This document shows, one piece after another, positions 8,939-18,291 of a DNA stretch of 64,000 nt. A program made the position numbers and the translations under genes. Within the stretch, counting starts at the first letter, position 1; each line of letters begins with the position of its first letter. The stretch comes from Candidatus Liberibacter africanus PTSAPSY (GTDB taxonomy: Bacteria > Pseudomonadota > Alphaproteobacteria > Rhizobiales > Rhizobiaceae). Where the stretch lies: NCBI RefSeq assembly GCF_001021085.1, contig NZ_CP004021.1, forward strand, positions 494,501-558,500. The letters run 5' to 3'. A model generated the notes under the pieces. That model was not told where the DNA came from and ran no database searches. It was given only the letters and a program-made list of their open reading frames with translations.

Positions 8939-11278
8939 TCACCTAAAACGATTACCAATTTGAATACCCCAACGCATAGTCGTATCGTAAGATTGTTTGC
9001 GCAATGGTATCCCGTAATAAAGACTTATCGCCCCGATTGGAGAATCCCATGCTATTTCAGCCCCAGTAGCAACACGCCAGAAGGAATCATTCCCCTCTAA
9101 CTTATTTTTACTTATATCCAAATGAAAATCATTCCCATAAAGAGTAGCCGAATCAACAAAAAACACACCCCGCAAACCAACCTGCGGATTAATAATTGGC
9201 ATAGGGAAACTAACTGATGCACTTGCAGAAAAAGAGGTGTTACCTCCAATCGCATAGCCATTTACACGCGGACCTATGCCTCTGTCTGCGAATCCCCTCA
9301 AAACATCCGAACTTGTTGACAATTGATCAAAAACTTGCAAATTTTTATCAACAGGAATAACACGGCTATATCCAAATTTTAAAGAACCTACAATATCATA
9401 ATTATCTGACAGAAGATTAAAATACGAGGCTCCATATTTGATTAGATGATACTTAGAGTCTCCTCTCAATCCTGCATAATCATACATAGATTTCATAAAT
9501 ATGCCTTCACGTGGAATCACCTGGCTATCTAAAGTATTGTAGACAATATCTTGAGATATGGAATGACCGCTGAATTCGCCATGATTCACTAACATTTTCT
9601 CTATCTCATGGATCTCTCCCATTGACGAACTACTATACTTGAGAGCTTTATAATTATAACTAGAAGTCGTTGATATTTTTTCAGTAATAGGAAACGTAAA
9701 ATACACAGAACCATATTTACCTTCTGTTGCAAGAAAACCTTCCATAAAACTAGATCTTCTAATATCAAAACCAGAAGATATCCTACTTCCTAGAAAATAA
9801 GGATTCTCAAAACTAAAAACATAGTTTCTTAATCGATAATGTCCAACACCTAACGATATACGAGCTCTATACCCCCGTCCAAAAAAGTTATTGTCTGCAA
9901 TAAACCCTTCTATACCTGTACCTTCGTTCACTGTATAATTAGTAGACAAACCTATAGAACCAGAACTCAATTGCTCTACAATCACCCTTAGAACAACACG
10001 ATCTTCTACATTTGCTGGCAATTTTAAAATATTTACTTTAGAAAAATAACCCGTAGCCATAATCCGACGCTTAGCACGCTCAATCATAGCTAAACTAATT
10101 GGATCACCCTCACTAAAATCAAGCTCACGACGAATCACAGAATCATGCGATTGACTATTTCCCTCAATTTCTATCCGCTCTATGTATAAAGGAGAATCAT
10201 AATTAATAATATATTCAATATCTACTATACCTTTTGCAAAATCCCGATTAATCCGCGAATTTGTACGAACAAAATATTTACCTTTAAAAAACAAATTCTT
10301 CGAAATATTCTCAGTGCTTTCTTCAATCTTCCGCGGATCATATACATCACCAGATCTAGTCTGAACCAACGAAAGTAACATATCCTTCGTAAAATCTTGT
10401 AGAGTAGATTTAATAGTAATATTACCAACTCTATAAATTCTACCTTCGTCAATATCAAAAAGAATACTATAACTATTTTTCGCTTTATCAAAAAAAGCCC
10501 GCGATGACACCTTAACTGCAGCATAACCTCTGTCATAATAGAATTTTCTAATAGATTCTTCGTCGTAACTCATTCGCTCTTTGCTGTAAACATCCTCCTC
10601 ACCAAAGAGGAAAAACCCCGATGTTTTTAGCGAAATAACAGACTTTAATCTAGCCTGCGAATAACTGTTATTACCCTTGAATCTAATCGAATCTATTGTT
10701 GTTTTAAAACCCTCGTCAATAGCATAAGTAAGATTGATACGCGTCGGAGAAATAGAATATTTCTTCACATTTACCACAACATTCAAATACCCTCTAGACG
10801 CATATGCTTCCTTTATTATGCGCACATCATCCTTTACAGTATATTCATCATATCCAAAAGAATCTCGAGAATGAATTAAAAGCCTTAAATTATCGTCTTT
10901 TAAATTATCATTTCCACTTAAAAAAAGATGATTGATAATTTGCTTCTCTACTAAATTTATAATTAGAACAGAATTTACAACATTGATTTTTACATTAGAA
11001 AAATATCCTATAGCATACAGATTCTTCACAGAAGAATCTAAATCTTCCTCAGAAAAAGATTTTCCAACAGTTATAGGAATATGAGATAAAATTATCTGTT
11101 TACTTACATTTACAGCACCACGAATCTTAATATCATTAACAACAAATGAATCTGATCCATAAACTACTGAAACGGCGAAAAAAACATATGAAAAAACAAA
11201 AAAACCTACCAAAGGTCTTGAAAAAGATCGTTTCAATAACTTGTGAAATCCACAAAAATATTTTGTCTTTCTATACAC
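8939..11278 (-). CDS. bamA: Outer membrane protein assembly factor BamA
   Basis: BamA is the Omp85-family core of the BAM complex that inserts beta-barrel proteins into the outer membrane. It has 779 residues. A signal segment (about residues 22-41, ending in VVYG) precedes five POTRA domains (about 45-430) and a 16-strand barrel ending in phenylalanine-containing GIQIGNRFR. VLRGFADRGIGPR corresponds to the conserved (V/I)RGF loop of the barrel. Gene order after rseP is the common proteobacterial one. AT-rich codon use fits its neighbours. Confidence 0.97.
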   Translation of the reverse strand: MYRKTKYFCGFHKLLKRSFSRPLVGFFVFSYVFFAVSVVYGSDSFVVNDIKIRGAVNVSKQIILSHIPITVGKSFSEEDLDSSVKNLYAIGYFSNVKINVVNSVLIINLVEKQIINHLFLSGNDNLKDDNLRLLIHSRDSFGYDEYTVKDDVRIIKEAYASRGYLNVVVNVKKYSISPTRINLTYAIDEGFKTTIDSIRFKGNNSYSQARLKSVISLKTSGFFLFGEEDVYSKERMSYDEESIRKFYYDRGYAAVKVSSRAFFDKAKNSYSILFDIDEGRIYRVGNITIKSTLQDFTKDMLLSLVQTRSGDVYDPRKIEESTENISKNLFFKGKYFVRTNSRINRDFAKGIVDIEYIINYDSPLYIERIEIEGNSQSHDSVIRRELDFSEGDPISLAMIERAKRRIMATGYFSKVNILKLPANVEDRVVLRVIVEQLSSGSIGLSTNYTVNEGTGIEGFIADNNFFGRGYRARISLGVGHYRLRNYVFSFENPYFLGSRISSGFDIRRSSFMEGFLATEGKYGSVYFTFPITEKISTTSSYNYKALKYSSSSMGEIHEIEKMLVNHGEFSGHSISQDIVYNTLDSQVIPREGIFMKSMYDYAGLRGDSKYHLIKYGASYFNLLSDNYDIVGSLKFGYSRVIPVDKNLQVFDQLSTSSDVLRGFADRGIGPRVNGYAIGGNTSFSASASVSFPMPIINPQVGLRGVFFVDSATLYGNDFHLDISKNKLEGNDSFWRVATGAEIAWDSPIGAISLYYGIPLRKQSYDTTMRWGIQIGNRFR

Positions 11279-11349
11279 TTATTTCCCCTTAATCTCCACA
11301 AAACTATTTTTCTCTATCCGTGATATTTCATTTATAAGAAAGATACGAA

Positions 11350-12393
11350 TCACCATAATAAGCCATAAATGTCATTACTAATCCCTAGAAACAATAAAAA
11401 TAAAATAAACGAACATCCAATTTTTGTAATAAACCTCACAGTAGAAACTTTAAGAGGCTTACCTCTTATCATCTCAAAAAGAAAAATCATAAAATTTCCA
11501 CCATCTAGAATAGGAATAGGCAACAAATTCATAAAACCCGTGACCCAAGAAAAAATAGCCAAGAATTCTATATAAGAATTAAAGCCATATTCAGCAAATT
11601 TTTTTGCAACCTTTGCTATCCCCACCGGCCCATGTATTGAGTGTACTTTCACGTCTCCTGAAAAGATATGAATCAATCCACTAAAAGATTTTATTGTGAT
11701 TGAAATAACCTCATTCAAAGACCTTGAAAAGGATTGCAAGACTGTTCTATAGTGTAAATTGCCAGAATCAAACAAAATTCCAATCGTTGGAATTTTATGT
11801 TTCACGTTAAATTGATCAATAAAATCTTGCAGACGAGGCGTTACCTTTAATGTAATAATTCCAACATGCTCGCGTTGCAATACGAACTCTACCTCTCGCA
11901 ACTGATTTTTCCTTATATAAAATGCTACATCTTCCGATGTCGAGACAGCTGTTCCGTCAAGAGACACTATACGATCTTTAACCTTAATACCAAAAATAGA
12001 AGCAGGAGTGCCCGGAAAAACTTTAAATACAACTGGATCTATTACAGCAGTATTATAGAAAAAAAACGCAAAAAACAAAATAGCCATCACATAATTTATG
12101 AATGGACCAGCCAACACAGTTACACTTTTTTTCCATAATGCAGAACAAACAAAAGAGCGCGGGTCTTTCTCATCTTCTGAAAAAGAAACGTATCCTCCCA
12201 AAGGAATATAAGAAATCTTCCAACGCGTACCAGAACGATCAGTTATTCCAAAAATCTCTGGTCCAAATCCGATAGAAAAAGACATTACTCTTATATTACA
12301 CAAACGTGCTACTATATAATGTCCAAATTCATGTGCAAAAACGATAATTGAAATAGATCCTATATATAACAATAAATAATCTAACCCAAACAT
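11350..12393 (-). CDS. rseP: Site-2 intramembrane zinc metalloprotease RseP/MmpA
   Basis: This M50 protease cleaves membrane proteins within the bilayer, such as anti-sigma factors, signal peptides and, in Caulobacter, PodJ. The zinc motif HEFGH lies at residues 21-25 in the first membrane helix. A PDZ domain spans about 120-200, and the second active-site motif NLLPIPILDGG lies near residue 294. Its 347 residues are normal. In relatives dxr lies directly upstream; here only 93 bp separate it from cdsA. Confidence 0.96.
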   Translation of the reverse strand: MFGLDYLLLYIGSISIIVFAHEFGHYIVARLCNIRVMSFSIGFGPEIFGITDRSGTRWKISYIPLGGYVSFSEDEKDPRSFVCSALWKKSVTVLAGPFINYVMAILFFAFFFYNTAVIDPVVFKVFPGTPASIFGIKVKDRIVSLDGTAVSTSEDVAFYIRKNQLREVEFVLQREHVGIITLKVTPRLQDFIDQFNVKHKIPTIGILFDSGNLHYRTVLQSFSRSLNEVISITIKSFSGLIHIFSGDVKVHSIHGPVGIAKVAKKFAEYGFNSYIEFLAIFSWVTGFMNLLPIPILDGGNFMIFLFEMIRGKPLKVSTVRFITKIGCSFILFLLFLGISNDIYGLLW

Positions 12394-12486
12394 ATTTACC
12401 TCTTACACCTCCTTACCAATCAATCATCTAATTGCACATTACATACTGACCATATTATATTTTATAAGGCCACCTATAGTTGCAGC

Positions 12487-13269
12487 CTATCTTCCCATAA
12501 AAGAAAAGACCGACATAAGCAAACAAGCAAAAATCAATCCATCAAACCTGTCCATTATACCACCATGCCCTGGTAAAAACCATCCTGATTGTTTAACACC
12601 GAAGTGCCTTTTAATATAGGACTCAAAAAAATCGCCTAATTGGCATGATATAGAAAGAATTAAGGAGAGAATACATGCTAATTGAAAACAATTATCATCT
12701 AATAAAGAAAAGAAAACTATACCAACACCAACCGCTCCTATCCCTCCACCAATAGACCCGGACCACGTCTTTTTAGGAGATATCTTAGGTGCTATTTTAG
12801 GACCACCTATAAAACGCCCAATAATATATGCAAAAACATCAGTCGCCCACACTACAGAAAAAACAAAAAGTACTATAAAAAGCCCCTCATCATTATCCCC
12901 GCGAAGATACGAGAGTGCTATTGATGGTAATACTGAATATATAATACCTAGCGAATGCCAAAAATGTCGTTTCTTTATAATTGAAACCATCCAATCTATA
13001 AAAAAATATAAAACCAAAAGAACAAAAGACGCCTTGAAAAACCCCGCAACTACCATAAAAAATATAATAAAAAAAGCGATACATCCGATAATTTTTTCAC
13101 ACAAACTTAAAGAAATTGAACTGGTAATATGCTCCCATTCATAATAAATACACAGACTCATCATGATCGCCCAAAGACGAAACCATATGCCGCCTATCAA
13201 AGATATCAAGATAAAACTACATGCAATCACAAATCCAGTGACAATTCTCAATCTTAGTTCTTGTGACAT
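12487..13269 (-). CDS. cdsA: Phosphatidate cytidylyltransferase (CDP-diacylglycerol synthase)
   Basis: CdsA makes CDP-diacylglycerol from phosphatidate and CTP, feeding all phospholipid synthesis. It is a multi-spanning membrane protein of 260 residues, with ATDVFAYIIGRFIGG and a C-terminal CDS signature ending LPGHGGIMDRFD. One oddity: within the signature the usual Lys-Asp pair after the SxxKR segment reads Lys-Gln (codon CAA). The rest of the signature is intact. It begins 1 bp after uppS, so they are co-transcribed. Function is near certain; the effect of the substitution is unknown. Confidence 0.95.
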   Translation of the reverse strand: MSQELRLRIVTGFVIACSFILISLIGGIWFRLWAIMMSLCIYYEWEHITSSISLSLCEKIIGCIAFFIIFFMVVAGFFKASFVLLVLYFFIDWMVSIIKKRHFWHSLGIIYSVLPSIALSYLRGDNDEGLFIVLFVFSVVWATDVFAYIIGRFIGGPKIAPKISPKKTWSGSIGGGIGAVGVGIVFFSLLDDNCFQLACILSLILSISCQLGDFFESYIKRHFGVKQSGWFLPGHGGIMDRFDGLIFACLLMSVFSFMGR

Positions 13270-14001
13270 TTAAACAACACTTATCCCTTTCTTAGACAAA
13301 CCACCAAATCGTCTATCACGAAGATTATATTGATTCACTGCATAAAAAAACAATTCTTGAGAAAAATCAGGCCAATATTCTTGTAAAAAGACAAACTCAG
13401 AATAAGCAGCTTGCCAAAGAAGAAAATCCGACAAGCGTTTTTCACCACCTGTACGAATAATAAGATCTAGGTCTGGAACATCCGATGTGTCTAAATATTT
13501 AGCAATTAAAGAACTATTTATATCATGCGAACATATACGGCCAGATTCTATATCCTTAAAAATATTTTTGACGGCACGAGCAATCTCTTCCCGCGAACTA
13601 TAATTAAAAGCAATAAATAATTTTAATCCTGTATTAAACTGTGTCCGATCTTCAACTTCTTTCAATAAAGATAAAATATCATCCTTGAGGCCTACTCGGC
13701 TCCCAATAACACGGACTCTTACATTGTTTTCTTTAAAAACATCTAGTCCTTTTTTAATAAAAATTTTAGTTAATTTGACTAATTCATCAGTCTCTGAATC
13801 GGGCCTATACCAATTGTTGGTTGAAAAAGCAAAAACTGTAAGATTTTTAACACCTATCTCAGAAGCAAAAACCACTATCTCAATACATACTTCCATGCCT
13901 TTACGGTGCCCAACAGAACGCGGAAGACCCCGAGACAACGCCCACCGCCCATTACCATCCATAATAATACCAATATGATCGGGAGTTGACAAGGACGCCA
14001 T
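13270..14001 (-). CDS. uppS: Isoprenyl transferase (undecaprenyl diphosphate synthase)
   Basis: This cis-prenyltransferase condenses isopentenyl diphosphate onto farnesyl diphosphate, giving the C55 carrier for peptidoglycan and LPS glycans. The active-site motif IGIIMDGNGRWA (residues 10-21), the GHRKGME helix, FAFSTNNW and the C-terminal IRTGGEKRLSDFLLWQ are family hallmarks. It has 243 residues. It depends on IPP and FPP supply, yet the MEP-pathway genes dxr and ispH are absent from their usual places in this window. Confidence 0.97.
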   Translation of the reverse strand: MASLSTPDHIGIIMDGNGRWALSRGLPRSVGHRKGMEVCIEIVVFASEIGVKNLTVFAFSTNNWYRPDSETDELVKLTKIFIKKGLDVFKENNVRVRVIGSRVGLKDDILSLLKEVEDRTQFNTGLKLFIAFNYSSREEIARAVKNIFKDIESGRICSHDINSSLIAKYLDTSDVPDLDLIIRTGGEKRLSDFLLWQAAYSEFVFLQEYWPDFSQELFFYAVNQYNLRDRRFGGLSKKGISVV

Positions 14002-14040
14002 ATGAATAATAACCTAAAAAATCAAAATATTTCTAAAAAT

Positions 14041-14601
14041 TCAAAAACGCATAATCTCCTGTTTTTTATCCTCAAACAAAGAGTCAATGCTTTGTATTGA
14101 GCTATCTGTAAATTTCTGAATCTCATGCTCTAAACTCGTCGCCATATCTTCACTAACTTTCCCAGATTTTTTAGATTTCTTTAAATGGTCCATACCATCA
14201 CGACGGATATTGCGCACAGAAATTTTGCCTTTCTCAGCATAAGTTTGCGCTACTTTGACAAGAGCAAGACGCCTCTCTTCCGTAGTTTCAGGAACAGGTA
14301 TCCGCAATACTTGCCCTTCAATAATTGGGTTAAACCCAAGATTAGATTCATGAATTCCACGATCTACGGATGCAACCATCTCCTTATCCCAAACAGAAAC
14401 TACAAGCATGCGAGGTTCCAATACTGTCACATTAGCAACCTGATTTAGCGGAACTTGTGAACCATATGCCTCAACTTTTACTAAATCAAGCATTGCCGGA
14501 GAAACTCTCCCAGTACGCAAAGTCATCATATCTTTTTTTAGAAAATTAATAGCCTCACCCATACGACTCTTTATGCTTTCTAAATCAACTACTTGATCCA
14601 T
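14041..14601 (-). CDS. frr: Ribosome recycling factor
   Basis: RRF, with EF-G, splits the post-termination ribosome. The 186-residue protein has the three-helix bundle pattern and the motifs LRTGRVSPAMLD and PLNQVANVTV. Near residue 130 it has VRNIRRDGMDHLKK. Normal length. It follows pyrH by 43 bp in the conserved tsf-pyrH-frr order. Confidence 0.98.
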   Translation of the reverse strand: MDQVVDLESIKSRMGEAINFLKKDMMTLRTGRVSPAMLDLVKVEAYGSQVPLNQVANVTVLEPRMLVVSVWDKEMVASVDRGIHESNLGFNPIIEGQVLRIPVPETTEERRLALVKVAQTYAEKGKISVRNIRRDGMDHLKKSKKSGKVSEDMATSLEHEIQKFTDSSIQSIDSLFEDKKQEIMRF

Positions 14602-14644
14602 GCTTGCCTTTCATACAAATTACTAAAATTGAATTGAGAGGAGA

Positions 14645-15373
14645 TCACCCCCCAGATATAACAGTACGGCTCCCTAACCCATGCAAAGCTTTAAAAACCC
14701 CTCCTATCCCGTGAATAGAGAATATAATGATTGGGATAGAAAAATCACGAGCTAAAACGATAGAAGCAAAATCCATCACCTTTAAATCTTTTTCAATAAC
14801 TTGATCATAAGTCAAATTATCGAAACGCGTAGAAGAAGGATCTACGCGAGGATCCGAAGAATACACACCATCTACTTGTGTGCCCTTTAAAATCACATCC
14901 GCCCCTATCTCACTTGCCCGTAACGCCGCAGCTGAATCAGTTGTCAAACAAGCATTCCCAGTCCCCCCAGAAAATATGACTACTTTACCTTGTGAAAGAT
15001 ACGACACCGCATTTCGACACGAAAAGGTCTCGCAAATCTGAGGAATAAATACAGAAGACAAAACTACAGTTGGTACGTTAATTTTACGTAAAGCAAGATC
15101 TAAAGCCAAACCATTGATAACTGTAGATAACATCCCCATAGAGTCAACTATCGATCGTTCACACAACTGATCATTTTTAGAAACAACCTTGTTTCCTCTA
15201 AATATATTACCACCACCTACAACAATTCCGATTTCAATACCCCGCGCATGTACCTCAGCTATATCCTTGCATATCCGACTAATAGAATCCATGTCGATCC
15301 CAAATCCTGAGTTCCCAGCCAGAGCTTCACCTGAAACCTTCAAAAGAATACGCTTGTAAGAAAAACCAGACAA
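14645..15373 (-). CDS. pyrH: UMP kinase
   Basis: PyrH phosphorylates UMP to UDP and is the branch point for UTP, CTP and UDP-sugars. It is an amino-acid-kinase-fold protein of 242 residues with RILLKVSGEALAG, VVGGGNIFRG, a central GTGNACLTTDSAA and LKGTQVDGVY. The start codon is TTG at 15373, with GAGAG upstream; no ATG is near. It lies between tsf and frr in the standard operon. Confidence 0.97.
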   Translation of the reverse strand: MSGFSYKRILLKVSGEALAGNSGFGIDMDSISRICKDIAEVHARGIEIGIVVGGGNIFRGNKVVSKNDQLCERSIVDSMGMLSTVINGLALDLALRKINVPTVVLSSVFIPQICETFSCRNAVSYLSQGKVVIFSGGTGNACLTTDSAAALRASEIGADVILKGTQVDGVYSSDPRVDPSSTRFDNLTYDQVIEKDLKVMDFASIVLARDFSIPIIIFSIHGIGGVFKALHGLGSRTVISGG

Positions 15374-15431
15374 TTATTGCTCTCTAACTAAAATTATAAA
15401 AACACATAGGAAACTCATTTTCTCTCTTAAA

Positions 15432-16319
15432 TTATTGCTTTTCTTTATCACTTAAAACAAAATGCAACATACCAACAACCTCAATAGGATAACCAACTGA
15501 CTTCTCAGATTCTTTTAAAAAATCTGATACAGTCTTAGAAGGCTCAATTACAAAATCTTGATCTAAAAGAACACATTCCTTAAAGAAACCCTTCATTTTT
15601 CCATCGACTATCTTTTCAACAATATTGCCCGACTTACCAGAATCAAGCGCTTCTGCCATATACCCAGCACGCTTACTAGCAACAACAGAAGAATCGAGCA
15701 TTTGCACTGAAACTACAGAAGGAGAAGCCAACGCTACATGCAAAGCAATCTGCTCCCCGACAGAAGAAAGAGCCTCTTTATTCTCTATGGAAGACCGTAA
15801 TGCCACAAGAACAGCAATTGCCCCCATATTCTCGGAAGGACAAGGATGAACATAAGATGAGATAACGCCCCCTGGAACACACAGGAGCGAAACACGTCGC
15901 AACTTAATACATTCCCCAGTAATAGAAATATGATTCTTAATTTTGTCTTCTACAGTCGTCCCACTATCATCAAATGGCGCCGCAAGAACACTTTCTACAG
16001 ATCCATCGGTGGAAAGAGCAACAGTTGCAATTTGAGAAACAAGATCTCTGAAACCAGCATTTCGTGCCAAGCTATCAGTCTCAACATTAACCTCTACTAT
16101 TACAGCCTTTTCATGCCCCTCACGAGCAATCCCTATAAGCCCCTCTAACGGGTTTTTCCCTGCCCTTTTTTGAGCATCTACAGAGCCTTTAGCGCGCAAA
16201 ATTTCACTCGCCAACTCACTGTTACCCTGAGCTTCCAACAGTGCATTCTTACAATCCATAACCCCAGCACCAGTTTTCTCACGCAACTGTTTTACAGCAA
16301 TAGCAGATATTTTACTCAT
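15432..16319 (-). CDS. tsf: Elongation factor Ts
   Basis: EF-Ts is the nucleotide exchange factor of EF-Tu. The N-terminal UBA-like segment VKQLREKTGAGVMDCK and the TDSLARNAGF motif, essential for exchange, are present. The frame is open to 16340, but a strong GGAGGA lies inside that extension, so ATG 16319 is the better start (295 residues, MSKISAIAV). It follows rpsB after a short gap, as in nearly all bacteria. Confidence 0.97.
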   Translation of the reverse strand: MSKISAIAVKQLREKTGAGVMDCKNALLEAQGNSELASEILRAKGSVDAQKRAGKNPLEGLIGIAREGHEKAVIVEVNVETDSLARNAGFRDLVSQIATVALSTDGSVESVLAAPFDDSGTTVEDKIKNHISITGECIKLRRVSLLCVPGGVISSYVHPCPSENMGAIAVLVALRSSIENKEALSSVGEQIALHVALASPSVVSVQMLDSSVVASKRAGYMAEALDSGKSGNIVEKIVDGKMKGFFKECVLLDQDFVIEPSKTVSDFLKESEKSVGYPIEVVGMLHFVLSDKEKQ

Positions 16320-16352
16320 TAAAAACACTTCCTCCAACACATATTCAAAGTA

Positions 16353-17216
16353 TCATTCCACTAATTCAGGAACAACCGCAACCCCTGAATCATCCCCAAA
16401 TACTGCTTTTTCAGAATTATTTACATCTTCTTCTGAATTAACTGTTACATCTTCTTCTGAATTAACTGTAGCATTATCTGTAGCATTATCTGAAGGCTTA
16501 ACATCCCCACTTACACTCATATAACTATGCTGTCGTGCAATACCATCAATAGCCGCAGATGCCACAAGATCGCAAAACAATGCAATGGTTCGGGAAGAAT
16601 CATCATTTCCTGGAATAACATAATCCACCAAATCAGGATCACTATTAGTATCAACTACTGCCACTATAGGTATACGCAAACTACGAGCCTCTGCAATAGC
16701 CAACTTTTCCCGATTAGTGTCTATGACAAACATCAAATCAGGCAATCCCCCCATATCACGAATACCATCTAAAGCTCTTTTGAGCTTGTCACGTTTACGT
16801 TCAATATTTAAGCGCTCTTTTTTGGTAAACCCATGATTTTCCTTGCCGAGAATTTCATCTAAATCCCGCAATGTCTGGATAGATTGAGAAACAGTTTTCC
16901 AATTAGTCATCATGCCGCCCAACCACTTAGAATTCACACAATACTGTGCAGAACGCTTAGCAGCCTCCATGACACAATCAGAAGCCTGAGGTTTTGTAGC
17001 AACAAATAAAACACGACCACCCCGTGCAACAGTATCAGAGATAACTTGTAAAGCCTTATTAAGCATAGGAACAGTCTGAGAAAGGTCTATAATGTGCGTC
17101 CCATTCCGCTCGCAAAAAATATAAGGAGCCATCTTTGGATTCCATAAAAAATTTCGATGACCAAATTGTACCCCGCTCTCTAAGAGCTGCTGTATAGTAA
17201 ACTGTGGAAGAGCCAT
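16353..17216 (-). CDS. rpsB: 30S ribosomal protein S2
   Basis: S2 is a late-assembling 30S protein. [16 protein letters not shown] at the N-terminus, [13 protein letters not shown] and [13 protein letters not shown] are diagnostic. The core ends near residue 235. The last 50 residues are an acidic tail built from a duplicated segment (TVNSEEDV twice, then shorter ATDN units), which is a DNA tandem repeat. The total of 287 exceeds the E. coli 241 because of this tail, though tails are common in alphaproteobacteria. The promoter and leader lie at 17217-17350. Confidence 0.97.
   Translation of the reverse strand: MALPQFTIQQLLESGVQFGHRNFLWNPKMAPYIFCERNGTHIIDLSQTVPMLNKALQVISDTVARGGRVLFVATKPQASDCVMEAAKRSAQYCVNSKWLGGMMTNWKTVSQSIQTLRDLDEILGKENHGFTKKERLNIERKRDKLKRALDGIRDMGGLPDLMFVIDTNREKLAIAEARSLRIPIVAVVDTNSDPDLVDYVIPGNDDSSRTIALFCDLVASAAIDGIARQHSYMSVSGDVKPSDNATDNATVNSEEDVTVNSEEDVNNSEKAVFGDDSGVAVVPELVE
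16423..16494 (-). repeat. In-frame minisatellite at the 3' end of rpsB
   Basis: Two copies of a 24-bp unit (16423-16446 and 16447-16470, one base different) are followed by two 12-bp units (16471-16482 and 16483-16494). All periods are multiples of three, so copy-number change keeps frame and only lengthens or shortens the acidic tail of S2. This type of repeat commonly differs between strains. Confidence 0.8.
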
Positions 17217-17297
17217 AATTAAAAAAATCCTTGTATATCCGGTTTATCCTCCGCAAAACGTGAATCACAATGCTAAAAACACCGTGCCACCGGAAAA

Positions 17298-17324
17298 GCT
17301 AACAACTAAATCAAAGCTGTTAAC
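17298..17324 (-). promoter_or_regulatory. Hairpin in the rpsB 5' leader
   Basis: On the minus strand, GTTAACAGCT and AGTTGTTAGC form a 10-bp stem (with G-U pairs) around a 7-nt loop, followed by TTTT and a CCGG. It lies 82 nt upstream of the rpsB start, inside a leader with further pairing potential. S2 is known to autoregulate rpsB-tsf in other proteobacteria; this could be the local operator or an attenuator. That role is inferred. Confidence 0.5.
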
Positions 17325-17392
17325 TCCGTATTTTCTGCGTGTGAAATGTCATAATCTATCTAAAAGTACACTCGACTCAATATAAAATCAAG

Positions 17393-17561
17393 ATAAGACG
17401 TTGATGATATTAGATAAATTATGCCTACCATGTCCAAGATAATAAGTTAATGATATATAGTAGGTTAATTATGTCGCACCATGGCAATAAGTTGATGATA
17501 TATGGTAGGTTAATTATGTCGCGCCAGGCAATAAGTTGATGATATTAGATAAATTATGTCA
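17393..17561. repeat. Four imperfect tandem copies of a 44-49 bp unit
   Basis: Units start at 17393, 17442, 17487 and 17531, each beginning ATAAG...TTGATGATAT and ending near AATTATG. The two middle copies are nearly identical (GGTTAATTATGTCGC core), while the outer two share TTAGATAAATTATG. The array lies between the divergent rpsB and HIT genes, so it may separate or modify their promoters. It is not CRISPR: units abut, with no spacers. Confidence 0.85.
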
Positions 17562-17734
17562 AAAAATATCGTAAAACAAATAAAACCTTTTTCTTTTCAG
17601 AAAGGGAATAAACTGTTATGATATTGAAAATTATCTCCATTGAGAGGATAAATCAGCATAAAGATAATAAAAAAGCACTCAAAAGATATGATAATCAGTT
17701 CGTTAACATCACACTAATCAAGGAACATACGTTT

Positions 17735-18202
17735 ATGATAGAAAAATCTACAGTTAGCTATGATGATCAAAATATCTTCATGAAAATTATACGCAAGGAA
17801 GCAAACGCATGCCGAGTTTACGAAGACGATTTATTACTTGCTATAATGGACATTATGCCCCAAAATCCAGGACATGTTTTAGTTATTCCAAAAGATCGTA
17901 TAAAAGATATTTTTGAAGTCCCTCTAGAAGTTCTTTCTCAAATGATCCTCGCTGTCAAAAAAATTGCGATAGCTTGCAAAAATGCCTTGCAAGCAGATGG
18001 AATTCAGATTTTGCAATTCAATGGACATGCTGCAGGACAAACAATTCCCCATTTGCATTTTCATGTTATTCCCTGTAAAAACGGAGATGATACCCTGAAT
18101 ACAAGTATCCACGTAGCACAAAAAACAGAAACTTTTCAAAATTTAGAAATTAGTGCAAAAAAAATTCGTAAAGAGCTTCAAAATGCTATAAAAACAGAAT
18201 AG
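17735..18202 (+). CDS. HIT (histidine triad) family nucleotide-binding protein
   Basis: A small (155 residues) HIT-fold hydrolase, probably of purine nucleoside phosphoramidates or dinucleoside polyphosphates. It has [10 protein letters not shown] and the triad [12 protein letters not shown] near residue 97. The frame is open from 17618, but a clear AAGGAA 9 nt before the ATG at 17735 and family alignment favour the shorter form. The conserved [17 protein letters not shown] lies just after the start. The exact substrate cannot be told from the sequence. It precedes dapD on the same strand. Confidence 0.92.
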   Translation: MIEKSTVSYDDQNIFMKIIRKEANACRVYEDDLLLAIMDIMPQNPGHVLVIPKDRIKDIFEVPLEVLSQMILAVKKIAIACKNALQADGIQILQFNGHAAGQTIPHLHFHVIPCKNGDDTLNTSIHVAQKTETFQNLEISAKKIRKELQNAIKTE

Positions 18203-18291
18203 CAACTGGAATAATCTTCTGCTTTTTTAAGGATACCATTCAACTAATATTTCATGTCTTACGATACTTTACTACTAATTATAGGTCCTTC

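Noticed and set aside
17393..17561. Possible CRISPR array
   Set aside because: Units abut with no unique spacers, are imperfect, and no cas genes are present.
17618..17734. N-terminal extension of the HIT protein
   Set aside because: No ribosome binding site and no family similarity; the AAGGAA before ATG 17735 is far better.
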